The translations under genes were made by a program, and so were the position numbers. A DNA stretch of 64,000 bases from the NCBI RefSeq assembly GCF_900117315.1, contig NZ_LT630337.1, positions 3,719,720 through 3,783,719 of the forward strand, in the 5' to 3' direction. Positions 34,904 to 44,239 of this stretch are shown here, in pieces. This DNA comes from Bacillus massilinigeriensis. GTDB lineage: Bacteria > Bacillota > Bacilli > Bacillales > Cytobacillaceae. How positions within the stretch are numbered: the stretch's first letter is position 1; each line of letters opens with the position of its first letter. The notes below the pieces were generated by a model, which was not told where the DNA came from, searched no databases, and worked only from the letters and a program-made list of their open reading frames with translations.

Positions 34904-35278
34904 ACTTTTTGGTACATATAGGCTACAAATCGGAAAAGCAAAAATACTTTCTTGATTAACAGTACCTGAATGTCTAATTTGAATTTTTGTGGGCTTTACC
35001 CTTTTCCCCTGTTCTCTTTTGAAATTAATGACAGGCAACTGGATATCTCCATTTTTTGAAAAATAAAAACCATGCCAAGATACAGCATTAATCTTTATTG
35101 GCATGGGCATTCTTCCATATCGTGTTTGTAAACAGGCTGTTTTAAAGAAATTCCGTTTGGCTGCATCTATCATTATATCTAATTCACCCTGAGCATCTTG
35201 GTATTTATTTCTATTGACCGGGTTTATTTTCATTGTTAATAGGCATTTTCCATTTCTCATCACTCGAATTTTTGACAT
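34865..35278 (-). CDS. Hypothetical protein whose C-terminus is encoded by a REP
   Basis: A 137-residue protein of unknown family, basic, with a possible beta-rich core (MPMPIKINAVSWHGFYFSK, VKPTKIQIRHSG). ATG 35278 has GGAG upstream at a somewhat long distance; GTG 35296 is an alternative. It follows the HEPN-like gene by about 30 bases in the same direction, so they are probably cotranscribed and may work together. The last 12 residues (SETWGRISRFIQ) are translated from a REP-C variant, which implies the original end was close to the lysine before them. Confidence 0.6.
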   Translation of the reverse strand: MSKIRVMRNGKCLLTMKINPVNRNKYQDAQGELDIMIDAAKRNFFKTACLQTRYGRMPMPIKINAVSWHGFYFSKNGDIQLPVINFKREQGKRVKPTKIQIRHSGTVNQESIFAFPICSLYVPKSETWGRISRFIQE

Positions 35279-35309
35279 ATTGCTAATCAACTCCACTATA
35301 AAAAAGAGA

Positions 35310-36161
35310 CTAATTCAATGATATATTATCTTTTCCACTTAATTCTTTACTCGTAAAAGTCAATTCTTTGCTCGGTGTCATCACTGTCAGTTTAAATGCA
35401 ACGGGATGATTCATATTATCCTTTTTTAAATACTCCCGAATTGGACCTAATTCAACAGTACCTTCGTCATCTGCTTCCAAAATAACTTCATAAAATCTTG
35501 GATTATCAATGCCAAATGTATGGCTTTGATGAAGTATAATCAATTGGTCGGATAGATATCGAAATGAAGTTTCAATTTGTTCTCCACCTTGGTGACTATG
35601 AATTCGATCATAAAATAAAACTACCAATTCTGCTAGGTTAATTACATCTTTAAAATTGATTGTGTCTTGATCTCGAATACCCCTTTCCGTAAAGTCAAAG
35701 CGTAAATCACCTTTCTGATTACGCCCCCAAGAACCATGAATAATATGGTTTCTTTTTAAACGCAATATATCATAAAATGCTAGTAATATATTATGATCGT
35801 CAACCGATATCGCTGAAGGGAGCGATAGTGTAGAGGCATTTTCTATACAAACTCTATATTTCTGATCAAACCTTCTTGGAACTTGTTGTCCATTACTATC
35901 TAGAAGCCATTCTATATACATATCAATCATTTTATAAGAACTAACAAATAGTAATGGACTCAGATCTTCGATAACTTGTACTCGCTTTTCACTTCCAAAC
36001 TCGGAATACATTTGCATAATGTGTTCTTTCGTTCCATCCTTACGAAAGGCAACAGTTACATCTGAAGAAACGCCTGCATGCTTTTCAATTGCAATTAGAC
36101 ATTTTCGTAACACCCAATACTCATAGCCTGCCTTTTCCGTGAGCTCTTGTACGTTAAACAT
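35310..36161 (-). CDS. HEPN-like protein of unknown function
   Basis: A 283-residue soluble protein. In the middle (about 130-160), helices around FYDILRLKRNHIIHGSWG carry R-N-x-x-x-H, the R-x4-H motif of HEPN domains. Many HEPN proteins are metal-independent RNases in toxin-antitoxin or defence systems, while others are inactive. The rest is alpha/beta with no family I recognise. ATG 36161 follows AAGGGGTG. It probably forms an operon with the downstream 137-residue gene and perhaps the 34-residue peptide gene upstream. This HEPN assignment rests on one motif and helical context, so treat it as a hypothesis. Confidence 0.55.
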   Translation of the reverse strand: MFNVQELTEKAGYEYWVLRKCLIAIEKHAGVSSDVTVAFRKDGTKEHIMQMYSEFGSEKRVQVIEDLSPLLFVSSYKMIDMYIEWLLDSNGQQVPRRFDQKYRVCIENASTLSLPSAISVDDHNILLAFYDILRLKRNHIIHGSWGRNQKGDLRFDFTERGIRDQDTINFKDVINLAELVVLFYDRIHSHQGGEQIETSFRYLSDQLIILHQSHTFGIDNPRFYEVILEADDEGTVELGPIREYLKKDNMNHPVAFKLTVMTPSKELTFTSKELSGKDNISLN

Positions 36162-36277
36162 TTAAAAGCACCCCTTTAATCATATGCCAAGGTTTTATTA
36201 ACCAATATACTCGTTTATAGCTAATCACTTCTTTTTTATTATGCTTAGACTCATATTAATAATGCGTTGTCATTTTC

Positions 36278-36382
36278 TTAGGATGAACTTCCAGCAAAGT
36301 TCAATCCAATAAAACCAAGGTTAAGTGTCAATCCTGAAAGTTGAATGCGTTTTATTAAACCTTTAATACCTTTAATTACCAT
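36278..36382 (-). CDS. Candidate 34-residue peptide gene
   Basis: Starts at ATG 36382 after a near-ideal AAGGAGGGATG site. The peptide opens with a basic amphipathic stretch (VIKGIKGLIKRIQ) and continues hydrophobic and Gly-rich (LNLGFIGLNFAG), ending SSS. It has no Cys. It could be a membrane-active or signalling peptide, or a leader peptide controlling the HEPN-like gene 116 bases downstream on the same strand. I know no homologue. The strong ribosome binding site is the main evidence. Confidence 0.5.
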   Translation of the reverse strand: MVIKGIKGLIKRIQLSGLTLNLGFIGLNFAGSSS

Positions 36383-36507
36383 AAGGCATCCCTCCTTCAT
36401 TTGCTTTGCTGGATTGGTGTGTTCACCCAATGGACATTGAAGGAAGTCCTTCCTAAAGAAATGACTATTCTAGCATTAAAATTGAAAAAAGGAGCATGTG
36501 CAAGACA

Positions 36508-37503
36508 TTACTCCCTATACCCCTTTTCAAATCGCCAAGCATCCCGGCACATCGTAATAATATCGCGTTTAGCAGTCCAACCAAGTTCTCGCTCCGCTTT
36601 TGAAGCATCGGCATAGCATGAAGCAACATCCCCAGGTCTCCGATCCACGATTTCATAAGGAACTTCCATATCATTAGCTTTTTCAAAAGCTTTCACTAAT
36701 TCTAGTACACTAGTACCTTTTCCCGTTCCCAAATTATAAACACGAACACCTTCAGTTAGATTTTCCAATGCAGCAACATGGCCTTCAGCAAGATCCACTA
36801 CGTGGATATAATCACGAACCCCGGTGCCATCCACCGTAGGATAATCATTTCCAAACACACGTAATTTTTCAAGTTTACCTTTTGCTACTTGAGTTACGTA
36901 TGGCATAAGATTATTAGGGATTCCATTAGGAGCTTCACCTATTTGTCCACTCTCATGGGCACCTACTGGATTGAAATATCGAAGAATTGAAACTGAAAAA
37001 GAAGGGGTTGCATTTGCTATATCAGTAAGAATCCGCTCACTCATGGCTTTCGTTTCACCGTAAGGATTAGTCGTTGGTAAGAGATCCATTGTTTCTTCAA
37101 AAGGTACTTTATTATCTCCATACACTGTTGCAGATGAGCTAAAGACAAACCGATTGACACCATATTTTTGACAAGCTTTTGTTAGAACCATTGTACTAAC
37201 AAGATTATTGTAATAATAGGCTAATGGCTCTTCTACTGACTCTCCTACCGCTTTTAGACCTGCAAAATGAATAACACCATCTATTTTATGATCTGAAAAG
37301 ACTGTGTCAACTGCAAGTACATTGGTTACATCTATATGATAAAATGTAATTTCTTTATTTGTTATTCGCTTTACTTTATCTAGTACTTCTACTTTACTAT
37401 TGTAAAGATTATCGGCAACAATCACATCATATCCAGCTTCTAGTAAAGCAATACAGGTATGTGAGCCTATATAACCGGCACCGCCCGTTACTAGTATATT
37501 CAT
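36508..37503 (-). CDS. galE: UDP-glucose 4-epimerase, paralogue 2
   Basis: A 331-residue GalE with the same landmarks as paralogue 1: VTGGAGYIGSHTC, SSSATVYGD, NPYGETKAMSE and RYFNPVGAHESG. ATG 37503 is preceded by a run of G (AGGGGGGAC). It lies directly downstream of the EPS glycosyltransferase genes and so probably supplies UDP-galactose (or UDP-GalNAc) for the polymer. It differs from paralogue 1 mainly at surface positions, and the C-terminus ends earlier (RFEKGYRE). Confidence 0.94.
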   Translation of the reverse strand: MNILVTGGAGYIGSHTCIALLEAGYDVIVADNLYNSKVEVLDKVKRITNKEITFYHIDVTNVLAVDTVFSDHKIDGVIHFAGLKAVGESVEEPLAYYYNNLVSTMVLTKACQKYGVNRFVFSSSATVYGDNKVPFEETMDLLPTTNPYGETKAMSERILTDIANATPSFSVSILRYFNPVGAHESGQIGEAPNGIPNNLMPYVTQVAKGKLEKLRVFGNDYPTVDGTGVRDYIHVVDLAEGHVAALENLTEGVRVYNLGTGKGTSVLELVKAFEKANDMEVPYEIVDRRPGDVASCYADASKAERELGWTAKRDIITMCRDAWRFEKGYRE

Positions 37504-37634
37504 TGCTGTCCCCCCTATTTACTTAAGTACTAAGAGTGTAATACATCAAATCAACTTCTAAACCCCAACAAATTCCAGGTGTATCAGGACCCAAAACAAA
37601 GGGATAGGAAGTTTCTTTACTCCATTAATAATTA

Positions 37635-38495
37635 TCATGAAATATCTTCAATAATTTTTTCAATAATATTTATATCTAGATTGATATCAAATTTTCTAGC
37701 AAATAATTTATCTGACCTTTTCAAACTTTCGTAATCCTTAGAAGTTAAGACCTCGGGACTATTTTTCCCACTTGACCAATCTATATATCTTAGATTGTTA
37801 TTTATTACTTTATCTTTAAATTTCGAGTTCATAATAAGAATTTGGAAAAAGTGTTCGTCTGGGCATGAAGTGAAGCTAAATTGTTTCATATAATCTGGGT
37901 TTTCCTTTAAAAATTCTAGAATATATAGCATACAATTATATGTTATTGTAAACCATTGGGAACCAAAATATAAATCAAGATTAATAAAGTTATTTCTTCT
38001 AATAAATAATTTTTGAGGATATCTTATCAGGTTATCAATAATCCTCATATACAGCTTCCTGTTATTCCTATTTTCTCTGAAAAAGTTATAGCATTTTAAT
38101 CTCCAATAGTGTTGTGCTATATCCCTATATTCAATAAACTCTTTTCCTTTATTCTCCAATAAAAAGCTCTTAATATATTGTTTTGTTTTGATAGGAAAGT
38201 CCTGGCCACTAATTAGGCTGACATAATCATAGTTTTTATTAGACTCTTTTACTGCATTCATTAATTTCAAAGTGGCTAATACCTGACTAAACCCAGACCA
38301 ATTTACACTTTCTCTTTCCCCTAATAAATAAACTTTTGAATTATATTGATAAATTTCCTCCAATTCTAAATATAACAAACTACTTTTCTTATCTATATGT
38401 AAATAAACATCCGTAGTTTCATCTAATAAAGTATCAATTAATTCTACTAACTGTTTTTTGCCATTATGAGCTTGTATTATATATGCTAAATTCAT
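37635..38495 (-). CDS. Core-2/I-branching-type glycosyltransferase (GT14-like), copy 1
   Basis: A 286-residue protein of the Core-2/I-branching enzyme family (PF02485). It begins LAYIIQAHNGKKQLVELI and has VYLHIDKKS, SVNWSGFSQVLATLKLM and YVSLISGQDFPIKTKQYI, which are the family landmarks. It is a predicted UDP-sugar-dependent beta-linking transferase acting on the EPS repeat unit at the inner membrane face. A weak AAAGG site precedes ATG 38495. A paralogue lies at 42237-43118; the two are the least common type of transferase in such loci. Confidence 0.87.
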   Translation of the reverse strand: MNLAYIIQAHNGKKQLVELIDTLLDETTDVYLHIDKKSSLLYLELEEIYQYNSKVYLLGERESVNWSGFSQVLATLKLMNAVKESNKNYDYVSLISGQDFPIKTKQYIKSFLLENKGKEFIEYRDIAQHYWRLKCYNFFRENRNNRKLYMRIIDNLIRYPQKLFIRRNNFINLDLYFGSQWFTITYNCMLYILEFLKENPDYMKQFSFTSCPDEHFFQILIMNSKFKDKVINNNLRYIDWSSGKNSPEVLTSKDYESLKRSDKLFARKFDINLDINIIEKIIEDIS

Positions 38496-39262
38496 AAAAT
38501 ACCTCTTTCAAAAGGAACCTGTATATTTTATTTGAGTAAAAATATTCTTCTATCATTAAGTATGGGATCTTTCCCACATCGATAACCGTCTGTTGATGTG
38601 ATGTTAACCGAAAAAACAACAAATTTTATTAATAAAAAAAGAAGAGTTCTACAATTAGTCAGTTGGACCAGATAGTCCCTTTATAAGGAGCATTTACAAG
38701 CACACGGATTCCGATCCCGAAGCCAGTATTCACGGGGCTGACTTAGCCAACAAGGCTGTCATGCACGTCTCTCCTTGTATTGTGCACATCTAGTGTTTTC
38801 GCTCACATAAACATTGAGCCACTTCGCTCATGAAAACGTGAGCCACTCCATTTCCAGTGAGAACACCGTCTTGATATGGAGTGAGAGGCATGATAGGCTT
38901 GTTGCCTCTCGAAACAAACCCTGTTGTGTCGCCTTTCGAGCTAAATCATGCCTTTGGAGGCTCAATGTCAGGACATTCCAGATTAACCATTTATAAAGTT
39001 AGAAGTGGCTCACAAAGATGTAATCGGAGTGGCTCAATATTTAATGAGCAAATACATCTAGTCCATTAATATATTTTAGGGTGGCTCTCTTTATGGCAGA
39101 CATGTCACTATTATTTGTCTGAGGTACCCCTAAAATATGGTAGAGCTAATACCTTTTCCCACCCGTATACATAAAAACGATTTCTACCACATTAGCAACT
39201 TAATTCGCAGCGAGACGACACCATATACATTTATAAAAATAGCAATTATGCAATTGATTGAT
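38496..39262. other. Gene-free 770-bp stretch with structured, IS-like DNA
   Basis: No open frame of substance. From 38690 to 38800 there are short nested hairpins (GGCTGACTTAGCC, AGCCAACAAGGCT). From 38810 to 39090 the octamer TGAGCCAC/GTGGCTCA occurs in both orientations. From 39071 to 39138 an 11-bp inverted repeat ATATTTTAGGG/CCCTAAAATAT encloses CAGACA/TGTCTG. This looks like the remains of one or more mobile elements. Confidence 0.5.
38815..39090. mobile_element. Possible insertion-sequence remnant
   Basis: TGAGCCAC occurs near 38815 and 38838, and GTGGCTCA near 39004 and 39028, with a further GTGGCTC at 39081. Multiple short repeats in opposite orientation at the two ends resemble the multiple terminal repeats of IS21-like elements, with the transposase genes lost. 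This is a weak, shape-based call. Confidence 0.3.
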
Positions 39263-40573
39263 TTATTTATGTTCTGTGTTTATTATTCCCCTAAATAAAA
39301 ATGATTCAACGAGTAATTTAAACAAAGGCCTAGTTTCCCTAAATATCAATAGTGCAAATGTCGATGATAATACTTCAGCAAAAATAGTTCCTACTGCGGC
39401 CCCTACTGCACCATATTTTGGAATCAGAACTAAATTGCATACGACATTTACTATTGCTCCAATACCAATAAAGTACTTAAGATATTTAATTTGATTTTCA
39501 GATATGAGCCATATTGATCTTGCTGTTCCTATAAGAGAAAAAATTCTTGACCATATTAAAATTATTAAAACCCCTATTGATTCTGTAAATTGACTACCAA
39601 ATATCAATAAAATAATTGGTTTTGCAAGGGCAGTTATAAATATCGAGGCAATAATACCAATCCATATAATAGAACAAAATAACTGCTTTGTTCTTTTAAT
39701 ATATAGATCTTCATTGTTATCTTTTGCAGTCATTATTACTGGCCTTGCAGATTCAATAATTGCTAACGGAATAAAAATCCATAATCCTGCGACTGTCATT
39801 GCTGCAGCATAAATCCCGACTGTAGATTCATCAGTCATCTGACCCAGCATAATTTTATCCATTTGAGTATAGACTGTTACAAGTAAACCTGCGATTATAA
39901 AATTGTAACCTTGTAACAATAAATGTTTTGCTGTTTCTATAGAAAAGCTAAATTTAGGACCTTTATGTTTAAAATAAAAGATAACTAGAAAAACTCCAAT
40001 AACAGCAGCCTCTAAAATAGTAGAAATTGCAAAGAATTCTACTGAGGCCCCAATATAGATTAGTATCAGTCTCCAAGTTGATATTATAGTAAAAGCTATC
40101 GATTTTGAGATAACTGCATATTTTGATTGTAGATTGGACTGAAACCAAAATCCCACAGTATCAAAAGCCAAAAATATTAATGAAATTGATTGAATAAAAG
40201 TGATTAACTGTAAAGTAATATTACTTGGATTCAAATATACTACTATCACATAAACCATTATTATGGAAAACAATGATGACAATATACGTAGTACAATTGA
40301 AGTACCAATTAGTTTTCCAGTATCTTTTCTACTTTTTATTATTTCATGAACTAAAATGCTATCAATACCTAGGTTACTTATTGTTGTAAAAATAGCTACA
40401 TATGCAGCTCCATAGCTTATTAAACCATAATTATAGGTCCCCAAATAGCGTGCCATTAGGGAGGTTACTACCAAGGATAAAGCCATACGAAATACTTTCT
40501 CAAATAACAACCAACCTGTATTTTTGAATAATTTACTCTTTATTTTGCTTTTAATTAAATTAAATATATTCAT
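39263..40573 (-). CDS. Polysaccharide flippase (Wzx-like, MATE/PST family)
   Basis: About 436 residues with 12-14 membrane spans and the start typical of PST flippases (WLLFEKVFRMALSLVVTSLM, ARYLGTYNYGLISYG). GIDSILVHEIIKS and AVGAAVGTIFAEVLSSTFAL are also typical. It should move the lipid-linked EPS repeat unit across the membrane before polymerisation by the EpsG-like protein. The start is uncertain: ATG 40573 fits the family, though its ribosome binding site (GAAGGG) is far, and a TTG at 40618 would add 15 residues. The gene ends the main block of EPS genes. Confidence 0.9.
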   Translation of the reverse strand: MNIFNLIKSKIKSKLFKNTGWLLFEKVFRMALSLVVTSLMARYLGTYNYGLISYGAAYVAIFTTISNLGIDSILVHEIIKSRKDTGKLIGTSIVLRILSSLFSIIMVYVIVVYLNPSNITLQLITFIQSISLIFLAFDTVGFWFQSNLQSKYAVISKSIAFTIISTWRLILIYIGASVEFFAISTILEAAVIGVFLVIFYFKHKGPKFSFSIETAKHLLLQGYNFIIAGLLVTVYTQMDKIMLGQMTDESTVGIYAAAMTVAGLWIFIPLAIIESARPVIMTAKDNNEDLYIKRTKQLFCSIIWIGIIASIFITALAKPIILLIFGSQFTESIGVLIILIWSRIFSLIGTARSIWLISENQIKYLKYFIGIGAIVNVVCNLVLIPKYGAVGAAVGTIFAEVLSSTFALLIFRETRPLFKLLVESFLFRGIINTEHK

Positions 40574-41006
40574 AAAATAGTTTATAATACCCTTCTCCCG
40601 ATAACTATATAAATCCAACTTATAAAGTTAACATTTGATTTAGTTTCTGAAATACGACTTAATCTTTTATGCGACTTACTTTAAAATGCTTTTTTAACAG
40701 CCACATATGATTTTGAGATGTTAAATTATAAACGTGGACTTAATCGTACTTATAAAATCGACATAAAAATGACTGACCTGCTCCACAAGCCCTTATTAAG
40801 TAGTAATAGCCAGTGCAGTGAAAGTAGGTCGGCCATTTTTATACTTATGCCGGAAAATTAAGTGACTTATATAAATTGTGTTTATAGTCTAGTCTTTAGT
40901 ATAAAATTATTACCAAGAGAATAATTAGTAAATTTTGCTGATAATATGATTTCTACTCATAAAAACTCAATGTATTTAGTATAACCTGTTTATTACACAT
41001 AAATTT
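40574..41006. other. Intergenic region within the EPS locus
   Basis: AT-rich, gene-free. It contains the large hairpin at 40766-40838 and a stretch with several TTATAA boxes that may include a promoter for the flippase gene. Confidence 0.55.
40766..40838. terminator. Large hairpin, probable bidirectional terminator
   Basis: AAAATGACTGACCT pairs with AGGTCGGCCATTTT (one mismatch, one G-T). T-runs follow on both strands (TTTTTATAC on plus, TTTTTATG on minus). It sits about 170 bases after the pyruvyltransferase stop. Confidence 0.6.
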
Positions 41007-42140
41007 CTATTCATTTTTATCAAATAGTACTCTTTCTAAATAATTAATACCAGTTTCTTTTAGTTGTATAGCTTTTTTATCATAGCCTTCATAACTTACT
41101 TTTCTACTTAAATCATATTTATCAACGTCTTCTAAATAGATTAATCTGTCCATCATATCCAACTGATTTAACAATGTTTCAATCCTATCATCATCCGGAT
41201 TGGTTTCTTTGAAGGTTAAGGTCCAAAAGTCCTTTTTATAAATTGTAGAAAATATTGTTCCATGGAAGGAATTTGTTAGGATTAGTTTTGCATTCTTTAT
41301 TAAGCTTAAGAATTCACTAGGAGTTGAATGTTTAGATACCTTAAAACCTCTTGCATAATTCCCTTTATATATCCAAGATTTAATATCTATTGTTACTACT
41401 GGCATTCCGAGCTCTTTGGATATTTTTTTAATTATTTTATACGTATCAGGATAATATGCAGTACCATAATAAAAAATATAATCTCCTTTTATCTCTCTTT
41501 CACTTACGATTGTATCCCAAAACTTGGAATCATAGAGCAGAGTCGGATCAGGTACAATTTCGACGTCTTTTTTAACTAATTTACCTAACCATTCTTGCCC
41601 ATTTTTTTCCCTAACTGAAATTTCATAAAAGTCGGCTAGATATTCTTCATATTTCTTAATATTGTCTGTACTGGTTAAAATATTTCGCCCACCTAAACTT
41701 GGAGCATAAGCCACTTTCTTTATATTTTTTGCAAATGGTAAATAATAGGCATCATCGTAATCACGACAATTAATATTCCATATTTGATCGCTACCACAAA
41801 CAAGAATATCGTAATTTTTTTCAATACCACTCAGTTCTTCTAATGTTTCATAAGATTCACTTGAAAGTATAAATTTGTCTTTAATAAAGTTATTAAAGTC
41901 ATTAAATCGGCTTTTGAACATAGGATAAAAAGCAGTAGTTATAGTATTCTTAATAATATTTCTAATAGAATTATTTTCATTATATAAGGCATACATTCTT
42001 TGTTGTTCTTTGTTAGAAAAATCTATTATTTCTACATTAAATTTAAATTTATCCTTTAATATAGTTTGCATTGCATATGTTTGAAGCATAGATCCCATAT
42101 TATGAGATGCATGAAATGTAATTAATCCAACCTTTTTCAT
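41007..42140 (-). CDS. Polysaccharide pyruvyl transferase family protein
   Basis: A 377-residue protein of the PS_pyruv_trans family (PF04230). It starts KKVGLITFHASHNMGSMLQT and has the signature DILVCGSDQIWN, VAYAPSLGG, VPDPTLL and LTNSFHGTIFS (conserved His). It transfers pyruvate from phosphoenolpyruvate to a sugar as a ketal, giving the EPS a negative charge and possibly an S-layer attachment site. AGGAGAAAG precedes ATG 42140. It lies between glycosyltransferase genes in the EPS locus. Confidence 0.9.
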   Translation of the reverse strand: MKKVGLITFHASHNMGSMLQTYAMQTILKDKFKFNVEIIDFSNKEQQRMYALYNENNSIRNIIKNTITTAFYPMFKSRFNDFNNFIKDKFILSSESYETLEELSGIEKNYDILVCGSDQIWNINCRDYDDAYYLPFAKNIKKVAYAPSLGGRNILTSTDNIKKYEEYLADFYEISVREKNGQEWLGKLVKKDVEIVPDPTLLYDSKFWDTIVSEREIKGDYIFYYGTAYYPDTYKIIKKISKELGMPVVTIDIKSWIYKGNYARGFKVSKHSTPSEFLSLIKNAKLILTNSFHGTIFSTIYKKDFWTLTFKETNPDDDRIETLLNQLDMMDRLIYLEDVDKYDLSRKVSYEGYDKKAIQLKETGINYLERVLFDKNE

Positions 42141-42236
42141 TTTACTTTCTCCTTCGCATATATAAGTTATTAATAAAGTGAACCTTTTCTCAATAGATTT
42201 AGAATAATGCTATATATCAATATTTAATACTTTACT

Positions 42237-43118
42237 TCATTTCATAGATTTAGATGTTATTTCATCATAAATCATATTAACTATATCCATATCTACATTT
42301 TCATCAAACTTCCGAGCAAATAATTTATTTGAACTCATTAGTTCATTAAAGTCATTAACTCTGAAGATATATGGATTTCCCTTAGACCAGTCAATATGCC
42401 TCATATTCATATCATATTCATTACTTGAGGATTCTCCATATAGGTTTCTTTTAAAATAGGAGTTAATAATTAGTGTTTGTAAAAATACTTCATCACAAAA
42501 TATTGTATTCGCATATAACTTATATATATCATCCTTTTTTCGTATAGTAAATTCTGCTAGATTATGAGTAATACTAAACCAGTTAGCACCTTTTGCAAAG
42601 TTAATATTTTTATTTCTAACAATGCAAAGTTTTTTTTGAGTTTGGATAATTATACTGTTTAAGAGCCTTTTTATTATTGATAGAAAATCCTTTTTTCTGC
42701 CAATTTCATTAAAAAGATGGAAATACTTTACTCTACTTTTATCCCAATCCTTTTCAATACCAACAAACTCTTTACCATAATTTTGTTCAAAAAAGTTATG
42801 AATATATTTTTGTGACTTAATTGGTAAGTCAACCCCAGATAATAGATGATAGTACTTATAATTCTGAGATATAGCTTTTTCTAGTAAAGATATCTCACAG
42901 ATAACTTGACTAAGTCCTCCCCAATTAACTTTCATTCTATCTATAAAATATATATTCGATTTTTGAGGAATTTTGCTAAAATATTCTTTATCAAATATGC
43001 TTACTTTTAAATCAACATGTAGGTATATATCATTACTCTCATCATCAAGAAGTCTTATTAAAATTTCCAGAACCCTAAAATTATTGTGTGCCATTATTAA
43101 ATATGCATGTTTTTTCAA
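42237..43118 (-). CDS. Core-2/I-branching-type glycosyltransferase (GT14-like), copy 2
   Basis: A 293-residue paralogue of the 37635-38495 enzyme. It has KKHAYLIMAHNNFRVLEI, DIYLHVDLK, KVNWGGLSQVICEIS, HLLSGVDLPIKSQKYI and MRHIDWSKGNPYIF. I use TTG 43118 as start: AAAGGAT lies upstream, and the protein then opens KKHAYLIMAHN as family members do; no ATG is available before residue 9. It may add a second branch, or the same linkage on another acceptor. Confidence 0.86.
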   Translation of the reverse strand: MKKHAYLIMAHNNFRVLEILIRLLDDESNDIYLHVDLKVSIFDKEYFSKIPQKSNIYFIDRMKVNWGGLSQVICEISLLEKAISQNYKYYHLLSGVDLPIKSQKYIHNFFEQNYGKEFVGIEKDWDKSRVKYFHLFNEIGRKKDFLSIIKRLLNSIIIQTQKKLCIVRNKNINFAKGANWFSITHNLAEFTIRKKDDIYKLYANTIFCDEVFLQTLIINSYFKRNLYGESSSNEYDMNMRHIDWSKGNPYIFRVNDFNELMSSNKLFARKFDENVDMDIVNMIYDEITSKSMK

Positions 43119-43174
43119 TTACAAATATCCTTTCAAACATACTTTAACTTTGAATCTCGTTTAAACCCGAATTT

Positions 43175-44239
43175 TCAATAAGAGGTGTTCCTATTGAAAA
43201 GCAACTTTATTTTTCTATTGAATTTTAACAATTTGCAATAAACTGACGGAAAGGATAGATAAAGCTTGATCTGTATAAACATTTTCCTACTTTTCCCTCT
43301 ATATTCCTGCATAAGAGTTCTTATTATTCCATTAAGTTCAGGGTAATTTTTCTTTATATCGTATTCAATAAATTTAATAGCACCATTACTTGATAAATTC
43401 CTTTGGGTAAATAAATAAATCAAGCAAGAGTTATAATTATAAAAGAAATTATCAATAATCTTTTCATTTTTTATTGCATATTCGATTTTTTTCAATCTAA
43501 TATCATTTTTATTTCTGATAAATTTATAGGTCCTAATTAATGCATTCAATGCATCAAACCTTTTAATATTATAAATATGAGATATTGATCCTTCTCTTTG
43601 AACATAGAAAGAAAGCACTTGGCTAATAAAGAAAACTCGCCTTGCCGATAATAGGGCTTTTATAATAAATTCTTGATCCTCACCATTTACACACCCTTCA
43701 ACATATTTTAAATTATTCCTAATTAATAAATCTCTTCTATATGCAATGCTTCCTGTCCAAATATGCAAAGTTCTATTAATAATATATTTTTCTAGTATAT
43801 CGATACCGTTCATAGTTGTTGAATTAGAATCGTATCTTTCAAAGTAATTCATTATTGTTTCACTATCAACTTTCACTACATTGTAACCCCAGTAAACAAC
43901 GTCAGGTTCGTGTTCATTTATACAGTTATAAATTATACTTACCAAGTTTTCTGAAACATAGTCATCACCATCTAAGAAAATCACATAATTGCCCGTACTT
44001 TCACTTAGCCCAATATTTCTTGCTGAACTTACTCCGTTATTAGCTTTATTAATCAATTTAGTATTTTTAAGTCTATTCTCAGAAATAATTTTTTTAACGA
44101 TGTTATAAGTAGAATCTGTTGATCCATCATTCACTATTATTACTTCAAAGTCACTTTCTGTTTGACTTATTAATGAAGATAATGTTTTTTCAATATATTT
44201 TTCGACATTATATACTGGTATAACAAAACTAAGTTTCAT
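43175..44239 (-). CDS. Glycosyltransferase family 2
   Basis: A 354-residue GT-A enzyme: LSFVIPVYNVEKYIEKTL, IIVNDGSTDST, GVSSARNIGLSES, and the D-x-D site FLDGDDYVSE. A basic C-terminal tail (about 290-354) suggests membrane association. It adds a sugar from a nucleotide donor to the growing lipid-linked unit; donor and linkage are unknown. AGGGAGAAAC precedes ATG 44239. A 400-base gap separates it from the next glycosyltransferase gene. Confidence 0.9.
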   Translation of the reverse strand: MKLSFVIPVYNVEKYIEKTLSSLISQTESDFEVIIVNDGSTDSTYNIVKKIISENRLKNTKLINKANNGVSSARNIGLSESTGNYVIFLDGDDYVSENLVSIIYNCINEHEPDVVYWGYNVVKVDSETIMNYFERYDSNSTTMNGIDILEKYIINRTLHIWTGSIAYRRDLLIRNNLKYVEGCVNGEDQEFIIKALLSARRVFFISQVLSFYVQREGSISHIYNIKRFDALNALIRTYKFIRNKNDIRLKKIEYAIKNEKIIDNFFYNYNSCLIYLFTQRNLSSNGAIKFIEYDIKKNYPELNGIIRTLMQEYRGKSRKMFIQIKLYLSFPSVYCKLLKFNRKIKLLFNRNTSY

